Source: UMGS1052 sp045580005
GTDB taxonomy: Bacteria > Bacillota > Clostridia > Oscillospirales > CAG-382
Assembly (NCBI GenBank): GCA_045580005.1
Contig: JAZNMZ010000014.1
Coordinates: forward strand, 1 to 5,906
Reading direction: 5' to 3'
DNA: 5,906 nucleotides
Shown: positions 1 to 4,829 of the stretch, piece by piece
How positions within the stretch are numbered: the first letter of the stretch is position 1
How the letters are laid out: every line of letters starts with the position of its first letter
The notes under the pieces: model-generated
What the model saw: only the letters and a program-made list of their open reading frames with translations
The model's database searches: none
Told to the model about the DNA's origin: nothing
Position numbers and translations under genes: made by a program

Positions 1-1
1 A

Positions 2-67
2 TACGAAAAGCACGAACAGCAGCAGCTTCGCCGCCGTTCTTTTAAGGAAAATGAAAAAAGAAATTAA
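2..67 (+). CDS. 3' end of an unrecognised gene (partial)
   Basis: An open frame enters from the left edge and stops with TAA after 21 residues. The visible C-terminus is strongly basic and polar (HEQQQLRRRSF, then KENEKRN). Such a tail would suit a nucleic-acid- or ribosome-binding protein, but that is only a guess from composition and I do not recognise the family. A hairpin terminator begins five bases after the stop, which supports a real plus-strand gene ending here. Another frame is open to position 45, so the frame assignment is not certain. It lies outside the recombinase module and is probably host chromosome. Confidence 0.4.
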   Translation, partial: YEKHEQQQLRRRSFKENEKRN

Positions 68-111
68 AAAAAGAGACTGTGATACAAGAGCTTTGTTTTA
101 TCACAGTCTCT
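66..111 (+). terminator. Hairpin terminator with U-tracts on both strands
   Basis: A perfect 13-bp stem pairs 72-84 (AGAGACTGTGATA) with 99-111, with a 14-base loop. On the plus strand it follows the partial gene, with only a weak U-rich tail. On the minus strand the stem is followed by six U (complement of 66-71). It could therefore also stop transcripts from the recombinase gene that have run antisense through the tRNA gene. Confidence 0.75.
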
Positions 112-137
112 ATTCTTTGCTATCCAATGAAAAACAC

Positions 138-166
138 TTGACAATCTTGCAAAAATAGTGTATAAT
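138..166 (+). promoter_or_regulatory. Consensus SigA promoter of the tRNA gene
   Basis: TTGACA at 138-143 and TATAAT at 161-166 both match the vegetative sigma-70 consensus perfectly, with an ideal 17-base spacer. Transcription should begin near 172-174, a few bases before the mature 5' end of the tRNA at 180. This is the strength expected for a stable-RNA gene. Confidence 0.93.
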
Positions 167-179
167 AGCCAATGGTCTT

Positions 180-256
180 CGAGGTGTAGCTCAGTTTGGT
201 AGAGTGCTTGGTTTGGGACCAAGATGCCGCAGGTTCAAGTCCTGTCACCTCGACCA
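180..256 (+). tRNA. tRNA-Pro (anticodon UGG)
   Basis: All cloverleaf parts are visible. The acceptor stem pairs CGAGGTG (180-186) with CACCTCG (246-252). The D arm is GCTC...GAGT. The anticodon stem CTTGG/CCAAG encloses the loop TTTGGGA, which gives anticodon TGG (proline). The T arm is CAGG-TTCAAGT-CCTG. The discriminator base is A (253) and the 3' CCA (254-256) is encoded. The gene has its own promoter and terminator, so it is a single-gene unit. The recombinase gene of the mobile element ends only 68 bases downstream, on the opposite strand. Confidence 0.96.
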
Positions 257-259
257 TTA

Positions 260-309
260 CGAGTGTTCTTATAGGATTTAAGAAGTTCTATGAGAACACT
301 CGTTTTTTT
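260..309 (+). terminator. Intrinsic terminator of tRNA-Pro
   Basis: The stem pairs CGAGTGTTCT (260-269) with AGAACACTCG (293-302), and pairing continues inward with a few G-U pairs. Seven T follow at 303-309. It starts three bases after the tRNA CCA. The minus strand has no U-tract on the far side of this stem, so it works in one direction only. Confidence 0.93.
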
Positions 310-323
310 ATGCCGTATATGTT

Positions 324-2039
324 TCATACTGCTACACAGGCTCTTGTGTCAAAGTGAACATCTACACCTTGTCTTGTATGGACTTTAACATTGTTTTCAG
401 GTATCAAATCCATATCAGGAATTTCAAGAGTTCCTATGCAAGTGTAATGTATTTTAAGTCTTTGTACTGTCTTACCGTCAATCTTTTCAGATTGGTAAAC
501 CTCAATCTTGTCAATAAGCTCATTCAGCATTTGCGGAGTGAGTTTTTTTGCTCTTGTGTACTTTTGCACCGTAGCAATAAACATATCCGTTGAAACATTT
601 TTGCTCTTGCTGTTTGAGATTTCGTCTTTAAGGTTTTGCATCTTTTCATTGACGGCTTTCTGCTCGTCCTCATACTTTACGGAAAGTTTCGCAAATCTAT
701 CATCAGAGATTTTACCCATTGCGTTGTCCTCGTATATCTTTTCAAACAAGATGTCAAGTTCTTTATCTCTTGCTTGCAGCTTTTTGAGTTCGCTTTCCTT
801 GAATTGCATTTCCTGTTCAGCAGATTTTAAGGAGCTACCCATAACAAGTTTTGCAAAAGCATTTTCATACTTTGTTGCAAACCTTGTCAATCTTCGGATT
901 TCTCCAAGTACAACCTGTTCAAGAAAATCTGTACGGATATAATGAGAGGATTCACAAATCTTTCTTTTACCTCTGTTATACCCTGTGCAATTAAAGTATG
1001 TAATTTCTTTGTTGCCTTGATTGAAATGAAAATTGAGATTGCTTCCACAGTCCGCACATATAAGCAAGCCGGAAAACATATTCTTTTCGCCGTCTGCCTT
1101 TTTGCGTTTTCTAACCTTACCCCGTTTTTCTTGTATCTTCTCATATACAGCCCTTTCAATAATTGCAGGGTTAACATCTTTGAAAGTTACAATGTTTTCG
1201 GGATCGTTCGCTATACGCTTTTTATTCTTGTATGACTTTGAATAGGTTTTGAAATTGATTATATCGCCGCAATACTCTTGTGTATTTAGAATACTAACTA
1301 TCGTTGATGAGTTCCAAGCATACGGATTTTCACTTTTCTTTTTGTGAGGTTTCCTAACTCCCTTGCTTGCCCAATAGTTAACTGGCGTCAAAATCTTTTC
1401 CTGTTCAAAAGTTACTGCGATTTGTTCTGTTCCAAAATCCTGTAAGTACATACTGAATATCCTGCGGACAACGCTTGCAGCTTCTTCATCAATAAGCCAA
1501 GTCTTTTTATCGTCGGGATTTTTCATATACCCATAAGGCGGGGCTGAAAGCGGCTCACCTGAATTACCTTTAATCTTATTGCTGATACGACGCTTTTTAC
1601 TTATATCACGTGCATACCATTCATTGAAAAGATTTTTAATAGGTGCAAGTTCGTTTTCGCCCTCTGTTGTATCTATATTATCTGATACAGCAACAAGGCG
1701 TATATCGTGTTCAGGTAAAAATTCCTCTGTCAGTTTTCCGACCTCAATATAGTTTCGGCCTATACGGGAAAGGTCTTTTACAAACAGTGCAGAAGATTTA
1801 TTATTTTCAAAATCTTCAATCATTCTGATATAGTCAGGTCTATTCATTGTTACGCCGGAAATACCGTCGTCAATATAAATCAATAAGTTTGTATATCCCT
1901 TTTCCTTTGCTACTTTTGTAAGCAGCTTTTTTTGATTTCCTATGCTGTAGCTTTCGCCCTCCAGATTATCGTCTCTGCTCAAACGCAAATATAACGACGC
2001 TGTGGTTTCTCTCTTTTTATTACTTTTCGACTGTCTCAT
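324..2039 (-). CDS. Large serine recombinase (TnpX/TndX type)
   Basis: This site-specific recombinase should cut and rejoin att sites to excise and integrate the element. The N-terminal resolvase domain (about 12-155) has the YxRxS motif with the catalytic serine at residue 21, DDGISG at 57-62 and the conserved LSRIGRNY segment (R92, R95). The Recombinase domain follows (about 165-300). Next comes a zinc ribbon with Cys328, Cys331, Cys351 and Cys362, then a charged helical, coiled-coil-like stretch (about 400-485) and a C-terminal region of the DUF4368 type. At 571 aa it has full family length and no visible defect. The ATG is preceded by AGGAGG (2044-2049). The gene has its own promoter and is the last gene before the tRNA, as expected for the terminal recombinase of a Tn4451/Tn5397/Tn1549-like element. 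The family is certain; the exact subfamily is less so. Confidence 0.96.
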   Translation of the reverse strand: MRQSKSNKKRETTASLYLRLSRDDNLEGESYSIGNQKKLLTKVAKEKGYTNLLIYIDDGISGVTMNRPDYIRMIEDFENNKSSALFVKDLSRIGRNYIEVGKLTEEFLPEHDIRLVAVSDNIDTTEGENELAPIKNLFNEWYARDISKKRRISNKIKGNSGEPLSAPPYGYMKNPDDKKTWLIDEEAASVVRRIFSMYLQDFGTEQIAVTFEQEKILTPVNYWASKGVRKPHKKKSENPYAWNSSTIVSILNTQEYCGDIINFKTYSKSYKNKKRIANDPENIVTFKDVNPAIIERAVYEKIQEKRGKVRKRKKADGEKNMFSGLLICADCGSNLNFHFNQGNKEITYFNCTGYNRGKRKICESSHYIRTDFLEQVVLGEIRRLTRFATKYENAFAKLVMGSSLKSAEQEMQFKESELKKLQARDKELDILFEKIYEDNAMGKISDDRFAKLSVKYEDEQKAVNEKMQNLKDEISNSKSKNVSTDMFIATVQKYTRAKKLTPQMLNELIDKIEVYQSEKIDGKTVQRLKIHYTCIGTLEIPDMDLIPENNVKVHTRQGVDVHFDTRACVAV

Positions 2040-2083
2040 TAGTCCTCCTTTCCGACAGTCAAATAAGCACTTAACCTATAAAT

Positions 2084-2112
2084 ATTATAACGCGCTTTTT
2101 TTGACTTGTCAG
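2084..2112 (-). promoter_or_regulatory. Promoter of the recombinase gene
   Basis: On the minus strand, CTGACA (complement of 2107-2112, five of six consensus bases) and a perfect TATAAT (complement of 2084-2089) are separated by 17 bases. The predicted start, near 2077, leaves a leader of about 38 bases that includes the AGGAGG site. The promoter sits between tnpW and the recombinase gene, so the recombinase can be made independently of the upstream genes. An imperfect inverted repeat, GACAGTCAAA (2054-2063) and TTTGACTTGTC (2100-2110), flanks it and could bind a regulator. Confidence 0.8.
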
Positions 2113-2139
2113 CCTGTTTGAATAAAGTTGTGCAACTTT

Positions 2140-2319
2140 TTATTCTTTTTGTGTCATAAGGCGGAGTAAGACAGCCCCTAAAGTTTCAGAATTTTCCGTT
2201 TTGAAAACGGGCTCGACAATAAAAGAATTTTTATCAAATTCGTAAGTGGTTTTATCCGTCAAAGAGCTGTCGGCTCTATGACAATTTTTATTGGTTTTGG
2301 ATTTATTATTTTCAGCCAT
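2140..2319 (-). CDS. TnpW-like small transposon protein
   Basis: A 59-aa soluble protein. The N-terminal third is polar and Lys/Asn-rich. The C-terminal half has the pattern I associate with TnpW of Tn4451-type elements: an aromatic-I-V strand, an F-containing strand, then ETL followed by an L-R-L helix (here FIVEPVFKTENSETL then LLRLM). TnpW proteins accompany large serine recombinases but their role is not known, so no activity is proposed. I chose the ATG at 2319 because AAGAGGTG (complement of 2326-2333) lies six bases upstream. A longer version to 2340 would use a TTG start with no ribosome site. The start overlaps the stop of the upstream frame by eight bases (ATGGCTGA), which suggests translational coupling. 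The family call rests on pattern recall only. Confidence 0.62.
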   Translation of the reverse strand: MAENNKSKTNKNCHRADSSLTDKTTYEFDKNSFIVEPVFKTENSETLGAVLLRLMTQKE

Positions 2320-2530
2320 AGGCCACACCTCTTTCATCAAAATATTTATCCAAAAATCTATATGACAAAAACGGACGGCTGCCGGCTTGCAGCTCCACAG
2401 GGAATTTCACCACTCGGCCTATGCTTATAGGTGCGCCGCGCAATGCTTTGAGGGCGTTCAACGCGGGAGTATCATTATTCAGTATGAACGTCTTTGCTTG
2501 CAGAAAGCCACCTCTGCAATTACGGTACAA
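2312..2530 (-). CDS. Unrecognised ORF coupled to tnpW (start uncertain)
   Basis: The frame encodes up to 72 aa from a TTG codon and ends GVAYG. No ATG start exists in the frame and no ribosome site precedes the TTG, so its true beginning is unclear. The C-terminal part (GRVVKFPVELQAG, then FLSYRFLDKYFDERG) has a natural amino-acid mix with an aromatic-charged helix. The stop overlaps the tnpW start by eight bases in the classic coupled arrangement, which argues that this end is translated. Local GC is clearly above that of the flanking genes. It may be the 3' half of a gene whose 5' half lies in the frame ending at 2479, with a frameshift near 2480-2490. I do not recognise the family. Confidence 0.4.
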   Translation of the reverse strand: MYRNCRGGFLQAKTFILNNDTPALNALKALRGAPISIGRVVKFPVELQAGSRPFLSYRFLDKYFDERGVAYG

Positions 2531-2622
2531 ATATTTATCGCTCGTTCCCGGTGGAAGTCGTGGCGTATTTGCCGTAGAGCTCGGCTCATACCTTTCGTGT
2601 CCGTTTCGTCTATGACGCCCAT
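2479..2622 (-). CDS. Unrecognised short ORF, possible 5' part of a frameshifted gene
   Basis: The frame encodes 47 aa from ATG, or 56 aa from TTG at 2649. It begins MGVIDETDTKGMSRALRQI and ends CKQRRSY. The mix looks like a real protein: an acidic start, a basic amphipathic helix, then a hydrophobic stretch with two cysteines (AINICTVIAEVAFC). There is no clear ribosome site before the ATG. Its last 52 bases overlap the next frame (2312-2530). Joining the two near 2485 by a one-base shift would give a protein of about 110 aa, so this may be a pseudogene or a programmed frameshift. A perfect 16-bp hairpin lies just upstream. Family not recognised. Confidence 0.35.
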   Translation of the reverse strand: MGVIDETDTKGMSRALRQIRHDFHRERAINICTVIAEVAFCKQRRSY

Positions 2623-2675
2623 TCGCTGGGAGTATTTTTCAAAGAACAATTTTTATTTAAGACTTTATTATCAGC

Positions 2676-2714
2676 CTTTTCAAAACGCATTATCATAAAT
2701 GCGTTTTGAAAAGA
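2676..2714. repeat. Perfect 16-bp inverted repeat (hairpin)
   Basis: CTTTTCAAAACGCATT at 2676-2691 pairs without mismatch with 2698-2713, leaving a six-base loop. Neither strand has a U-tract next to it, so it is not a standard intrinsic terminator. It sits between the terminator of the sigma/HTH operon and the unrecognised frames. Possible roles are an mRNA-stabilising stem, a protein-binding palindrome, or the trace of a small inserted repeat. None of these can be decided from sequence alone. Confidence 0.8.
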
Positions 2715-2726
2715 ATAATAATATAT

Positions 2727-2755
2727 AAAAGGGGCGCGGAAAGGCAACGCACCCC
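2727..2755 (-). terminator. Terminator of the sigma/HTH operon
   Basis: Read on the minus strand, GGGGTGCG (complement of 2748-2755) pairs with CGCGCCCC (complement of 2731-2738) with one G-U pair. UUUUAUAU follows. It begins 12 bases after the stop of the HTH gene. The U-tract is short, so some read-through into tnpW and the recombinase gene is likely. Confidence 0.7.
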
Positions 2756-2767
2756 CCGAAAATGACT

Positions 2768-3013
2768 TTAAGCGGGCAAAATGCTAAAATCGGAAATTAT
2801 GCTGAACACCAATTTTGATTGAAGCCTACTTGCCATATCTTCATCAACAAAGAGGTATTCGTTTCCGTATTCGTCTTTTAGCGTCCGGGTAGCCAATTTC
2901 CGTATGTAGTTTCTGTAATGGTTAAGCACATAGGAAATAGCTTCCGGCTTGCCCTGCGTTGCCGCAGCAATTACAGTAACAGGAATATCTGTCGCATTCA
3001 CATGTCGTCCCAT
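2768..3013 (-). CDS. Helix-turn-helix protein of conjugative elements (Tn916 Orf8-like)
   Basis: An 81-aa protein resembling the small HTH proteins (HTH_16 type) encoded beside the sigma factor in Tn916/Tn1549-type elements. Visible family marks are the N-terminal helix with QGKPEAISYVLNHYRNYI (residues 20-37), a basic middle (RKLATRTLKDEYGNEY, 38-53), the acidic turn VDEDM, and a C-terminal amphipathic helix. The ATG at 3013 lies inside the end of the sigma gene (16-base overlap) and has AGGAGGG seven bases upstream, so the two are co-translated. In Tn916 the matching pair regulates element functions, and a similar role is inferred here. A terminator follows the gene. Confidence 0.82.
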   Translation of the reverse strand: MGRHVNATDIPVTVIAAATQGKPEAISYVLNHYRNYIRKLATRTLKDEYGNEYLFVDEDMASRLQSKLVFSIISDFSILPA

Positions 3014-3432
3014 TTGATACCCTCCTTTGCAAAGTAATCTTTAAGCAGTTTCAGAGATTTCAAACGGCGGCGATTTATCGCCTGTTGATATGTGTTAAAC
3101 AATTTGCCGATTTCGTTATCGCTCATATCCGCAAAATATGAAAGCAGAATGATGTCGCGTTTTTCCTGCGGAAGCTGCCTTATTGCGTCTGCAAGAAAAT
3201 TTCCTACAACAACAATTTCTTTATCCAATACATTGAAGATATGTTGATTGTTGAAATATCTATCGTTTGCCGATAACTGCAAAACTTGGTCTTGCGTTAA
3301 GCTGTCTAACGATACCTCGTGTTTTCTCCGATTTGCATATTCCTTGTGAATATTTTTTGCTTCATTTTTAAGAACACGAGTGCAAAAAGCTCCGAACTGA
3401 TTAGAGATGCGCTTTTCGTTATTTTCTTTCAT
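2998..3432 (-). CDS. Sigma-70-like regulatory protein of a conjugative element (Tn916 Orf7-like)
   Basis: A 144-aa protein with a region-4-type DNA-binding domain at about 82-135: AIRQLPQEKRDIILLSYF, then ADMSDNEIGKLF and a recognition helix before RRRLKSLKLL. The N-terminal part (about 1-75) is helical and charged, in the place of region 2 of small ECF-like factors. It would direct RNA polymerase to, or activate, promoters of the element; the targets are unknown. The ATG at 3432 is chosen because AGGAGG (complement of 3440-3445) lies seven bases upstream, whereas the frame extends further only without a ribosome site. The start overlaps the stop of the 41-aa ORF (ATGA), and the 3' end overlaps the HTH gene. 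All three are clearly one operon. Confidence 0.88.
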   Translation of the reverse strand: MKENNEKRISNQFGAFCTRVLKNEAKNIHKEYANRRKHEVSLDSLTQDQVLQLSANDRYFNNQHIFNVLDKEIVVVGNFLADAIRQLPQEKRDIILLSYFADMSDNEIGKLFNTYQQAINRRRLKSLKLLKDYFAKEGIKWDDM

Positions 3433-3554
3433 TGTGCCACCTCCTTTCCGTGAAGAAAGTTGGTGTTTTCCTTTTCGCCTTTCGTGTAGGTAACAACTGA
3501 AAAGCAAAAGTTACACAGGTTAAACGAAAATTTATTAAAATTATTTTTTAACAT
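3429..3554 (-). CDS. 41-aa ORF coupled to the sigma factor gene
   Basis: A small ORF with GGAGGT (complement of 3562-3567) seven bases before its ATG. It starts MLKNNFNKFSF and ends FLHGKEVAQ. Its stop overlaps the sigma start as ATGA, so translation of the sigma factor is probably coupled to it. Its last codons also contain the sigma ribosome site. The N-terminal half is rich in Asn, Phe and Cys (CNFC). It might be a leader peptide controlling sigma synthesis rather than a functional protein. The frame is open upstream to 3815, but the internal ATG with its strong ribosome site is the better start. No function recognised. Confidence 0.65.
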   Translation of the reverse strand: MLKNNFNKFSFNLCNFCFSVVTYTKGEKENTNFLHGKEVAQ

Positions 3555-3625
3555 TGCTTTTACCTCCGAATTTTCAAATTGAAATTTTTGATAGTTCGGT
3601 AGGCTCGGAGGGCTTCGGCAATGAT

Positions 3626-3679
3626 AAAAAAATGCACAGCCAAAATACAACCTTATAATAGGTTGATACTCGGCTGTGC
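3626..3679 (-). terminator. Terminator/attenuator upstream of the sigma operon
   Basis: On the minus strand, GCACAGCC (complement of 3672-3679) pairs with GGCTGTGC (complement of 3634-3641). An inner six-base-pair stem (CAACCT at 3648-3653 with AGGTTG at 3660-3665) sits above an internal loop. The outer stem is followed one base later by seven U (complement of 3626-3632). It ends 71 bases before the start of the 41-aa ORF, so RNA coming from the right must read through it to reach the sigma gene. A minus-strand reading frame runs across it, which is the arrangement of a translation-controlled attenuator. Confidence 0.75.
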
Positions 3680-3815
3680 GGTAAGAGCGATTATGACCTC
3701 CGCCTGCATCATCAGACTTGCCGCCGGATTTGTGATTTACCCGGTTATGATGTGTGCGGTTTCTTCGTTTCGCAAAAGGAAAAATTGGTGTTGGGCATTC
3801 GTAATACAATAGCAT
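3680..3815 (-). other. Possible leader reading frame beginning MLLYYEC
   Basis: On the minus strand an ATG at 3815 is preceded by AGGAG at a nine-base distance and starts MLLYYECPTPIF. The frame stays open through the terminator at 3679-3626 and on into the 41-aa ORF. The amino-acid mix after the first residues (many His, Asn, Arg) does not look like a folded protein. I therefore treat it as a leader whose translation could melt the terminator. Its opening resembles that of the 21-aa leader ORF at 4055-4120 (MLLLYE). A GTG-started frame of 34 aa (3737-3841) overlaps it but lacks a well-placed ribosome site. Apart from these frames and the 29-aa ORF, I see nothing else in 3555-4020. Confidence 0.35.
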
Positions 3816-3867
3816 TTAATCACGCTCCTAACGCAAGGCACTCCGCCTTTGTTAAAAGCGAAAAAAC

Positions 3868-3957
3868 CTATATGCGCATAGCGGAATTGCCACGCCAAAT
3901 ATTTTTATTATTTTGTTGTAATCTTTGTTGTTCGGTACATTCTTCTATTATTGACAA
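3868..3957 (-). CDS. Candidate 29-aa ORF with a TTG start
   Basis: A minus-strand frame starts at TTG (3957), nine bases after AAAGGGG (complement of 3967-3973). A second in-frame TTG at 3966 lies too close to that site. The product begins MSIIEECTEQQRLQQ and is polar and Gln/Asn-rich, as in a short soluble helix. It lies between the two terminators of the leader region. It may be a small protein or part of the regulatory leader. No family recognised, and a TTG start makes the call tentative. Confidence 0.3.
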   Translation of the reverse strand: MSIIEECTEQQRLQQNNKNIWRGNSAMRI

Positions 3958-4032
3958 TGGTTTCAACCCCTTTCAATATGCCTATAATATGACATTAAAT
4001 GACTGAATAAATGATTTATCTACATAATTCGC

Positions 4033-4079
4033 AAAAAAGAACCCGCCTGACTCCTTAATGAATCAGACGGGATTTTTTT
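4033..4079. terminator. Bidirectional terminator overlapping the leader ORF
   Basis: A 12-bp stem joins 4042-4053 and 4060-4071 with a six-base loop. In minus-strand RNA all pairs form, two of them G-U, and UUCUUUUUU follows. In plus-strand RNA the same two positions become C-A mismatches, although seven U follow (4073-4079). The stem is therefore best suited to stop leftward transcription. The last codons and the TAA of the 21-aa ORF lie in the stem's 5' arm and loop on the minus strand. Confidence 0.82.
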
Positions 4080-4120
4080 ATAGTTATTCGTTTTTTGACT
4101 TGCTCATACAATAATAGCAT
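4055..4120 (-). CDS. 21-aa putative leader peptide
   Basis: A short ORF with a perfect AAAGGAGG ribosome site (complement of 4129-4136) eight bases before the ATG. It has an extended -10 promoter about 70 bases upstream. It starts MLLLYEQVKKRI and its C-terminus is basic. It has no membrane-spanning segment, so a type I toxin is unlikely. The 5' arm of the terminator at 4071-4060 lies inside the ORF and the stop codon is in the loop. A ribosome completing translation would cover the stem and permit read-through towards the sigma operon. The comparison is with leader-peptide attenuators such as the orf12 region of Tn916; the mechanism here is inference. Confidence 0.6.
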   Translation of the reverse strand: MLLLYEQVKKRITIKKSRLIH

Positions 4121-4191
4121 TGTTTTTTCCTCCTTTAACAGTAAATACTATTCTTCAATATAAAGTGATTATTTTCCTTTAATTTACAATA

Positions 4192-4220
4192 ATTATAACA
4201 TTTTTCGCTATCAATGTCTG
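4192..4220 (-). promoter_or_regulatory. Extended -10 promoter of the leader ORF
   Basis: On the minus strand the -10 is a perfect TATAAT (complement of 4192-4197) preceded by TGT, giving an extended -10 (TGnTATAAT). A -35 CAGACA (complement of 4215-4220) sits 17 bases upstream. The exact Spo0A box TGTCGAA at 4219-4225 overlaps the -35. The same -35/box arrangement occurs at the promoter of the abrB-like gene. Confidence 0.78.
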
Positions 4221-4257
4221 TCGAAACTTGTTATTAAAACATAAAAATCTTTCGACA
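4219..4257. promoter_or_regulatory. Pair of Spo0A-box matches at the leader promoter
   Basis: TGTCGAA occurs at 4219-4225 on the plus strand and at 4251-4257 on the minus strand, forming an 8-bp inverted repeat (TGTCGAAA/TTTCGACA) with a 23-base spacer. TGTCGAA is the known 0A box bound by phosphorylated Spo0A in spore-forming Firmicutes. The first copy overlaps the -35, a repressing position. Ten bases after it lies TGTTATT, a possible degenerate second half-site. Binding itself is inferred. Confidence 0.6.
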
Positions 4258-4270
4258 ATTATTTACAAAC

Positions 4271-4301
4271 AAAGCCGTTAGCAACATAAACTAACGGCTT
4301 T
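4271..4301 (-). terminator. Terminator of the abrB-like operon
   Basis: An 11-bp perfect stem joins AAAGCCGTTAG (4271-4281) and 4291-4301 with a nine-base loop. On the minus strand it lies seven bases after the stop of the 165-aa gene and ends in UUUGUUUGU. It separates this operon from the leader promoter immediately downstream. Confidence 0.8.
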
Positions 4302-4307
4302 ATACTG

Positions 4308-4805
4308 TTATACCAACTCAAAACTATCGTAGAAATCTTTTACATTCTGTCTGCTTAAAACATCATCAAGAGATACAGAGAGCTTTTTCGGTATTTCAAG
4401 TAAAACCTCAAGCTGTCTATCGGCGCCGATAACTCTCTCGAAATGAATTTCATAATAATAGCTATATTTTGTATGGTATTTCACATAAGCACATTTCAAA
4501 CCGTTTATTTCGCTTGTCTGTGGCTCCTCAATCCAAATATATCCGGTTTCGTTGGGTTGGAACATATCTTTTGCAATATCAGTTCCCAATACATCATCAA
4601 TGAAAATATCCATAAGGGATTTTACAGGTGTATCAAATTCAACCTCTGTTGTCATAAAGGCTATTCTACAATCCTGTTCGGGCGAAATCAATCTTAACCC
4701 GTCTGTGTGTACGCTCTCCATACCCTCAATATCAATGTAAAACTGTTGCGGCAATTTGAATTTAATTCCTGCCACTGATAAATGATTACCCTCGATTTTT
4801 AACAT
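4308..4805 (-). CDS. 165-aa protein of unknown function (PsbP/DcrB-like pattern)
   Basis: No family is recognised with confidence. There is no signal peptide or membrane segment, so it is probably cytoplasmic. The order of features resembles the DcrB/PsbP-like fold: an opening strand ending in KFKLPQQF (residues 16-23), LRLISPEQDCRIAFM strands (37-51), a helix about 62-80, an ING turn with paired aromatic-rich strands (YVKYHTKYSYYYEIHF, about 107-122), and a terminal FYDSFELV. That is inference from pattern only. ATG at 4805 has GGAGG (complement of 4815-4819) nine bases upstream. The gene follows the abrB-like gene by 24 bases without a promoter or terminator between them, so the two form one operon and both should respond to the Spo0A-box promoter. 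Confidence 0.8.
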   Translation of the reverse strand: MLKIEGNHLSVAGIKFKLPQQFYIDIEGMESVHTDGLRLISPEQDCRIAFMTTEVEFDTPVKSLMDIFIDDVLGTDIAKDMFQPNETGYIWIEEPQTSEINGLKCAYVKYHTKYSYYYEIHFERVIGADRQLEVLLEIPKKLSVSLDDVLSRQNVKDFYDSFELV

Positions 4806-4829
4806 TTCTTTTTTCCTCCAAATCGTAAA

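Noticed and set aside
303..323. Defined attL core
   Set aside because: No matching repeat is present elsewhere in the window, so a core sequence cannot be named.
354..1245. Several plus-strand open frames of 64-144 codons
   Set aside because: They lie antisense inside the recombinase gene, have no ribosome sites, and read as Ser/Phe/Leu-rich complements of a Lys/Glu-rich protein.
2387..2698. Plus-strand frame of 103 codons
   Set aside because: It has no ribosome site, its composition is irregular, and it runs into the 16-bp hairpin. The minus-strand frames are better supported by the tnpW overlap.
3429..3815. A single 128-aa minus-strand protein
   Set aside because: The first 87 residues do not look like a folded protein and a terminator lies inside it. 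The internal ATG at 3554 has a much better ribosome site.
3871..3880. Palindrome TATGCGCATA followed by U-rich sequence on the minus strand
   Set aside because: The foldable stem is only about four base pairs once a loop is allowed, too weak to call a terminator.
3752..4006. Plus-strand frame of 84 codons
   Set aside because: It has no ribosome site and lies antisense to the small-ORF and leader region, on the strand with no other genes here.
4055..4120. Type I toxin peptide
   Set aside because: The 21 residues are basic and polar with no membrane-spanning stretch, and no antisense RNA promoter is evident.
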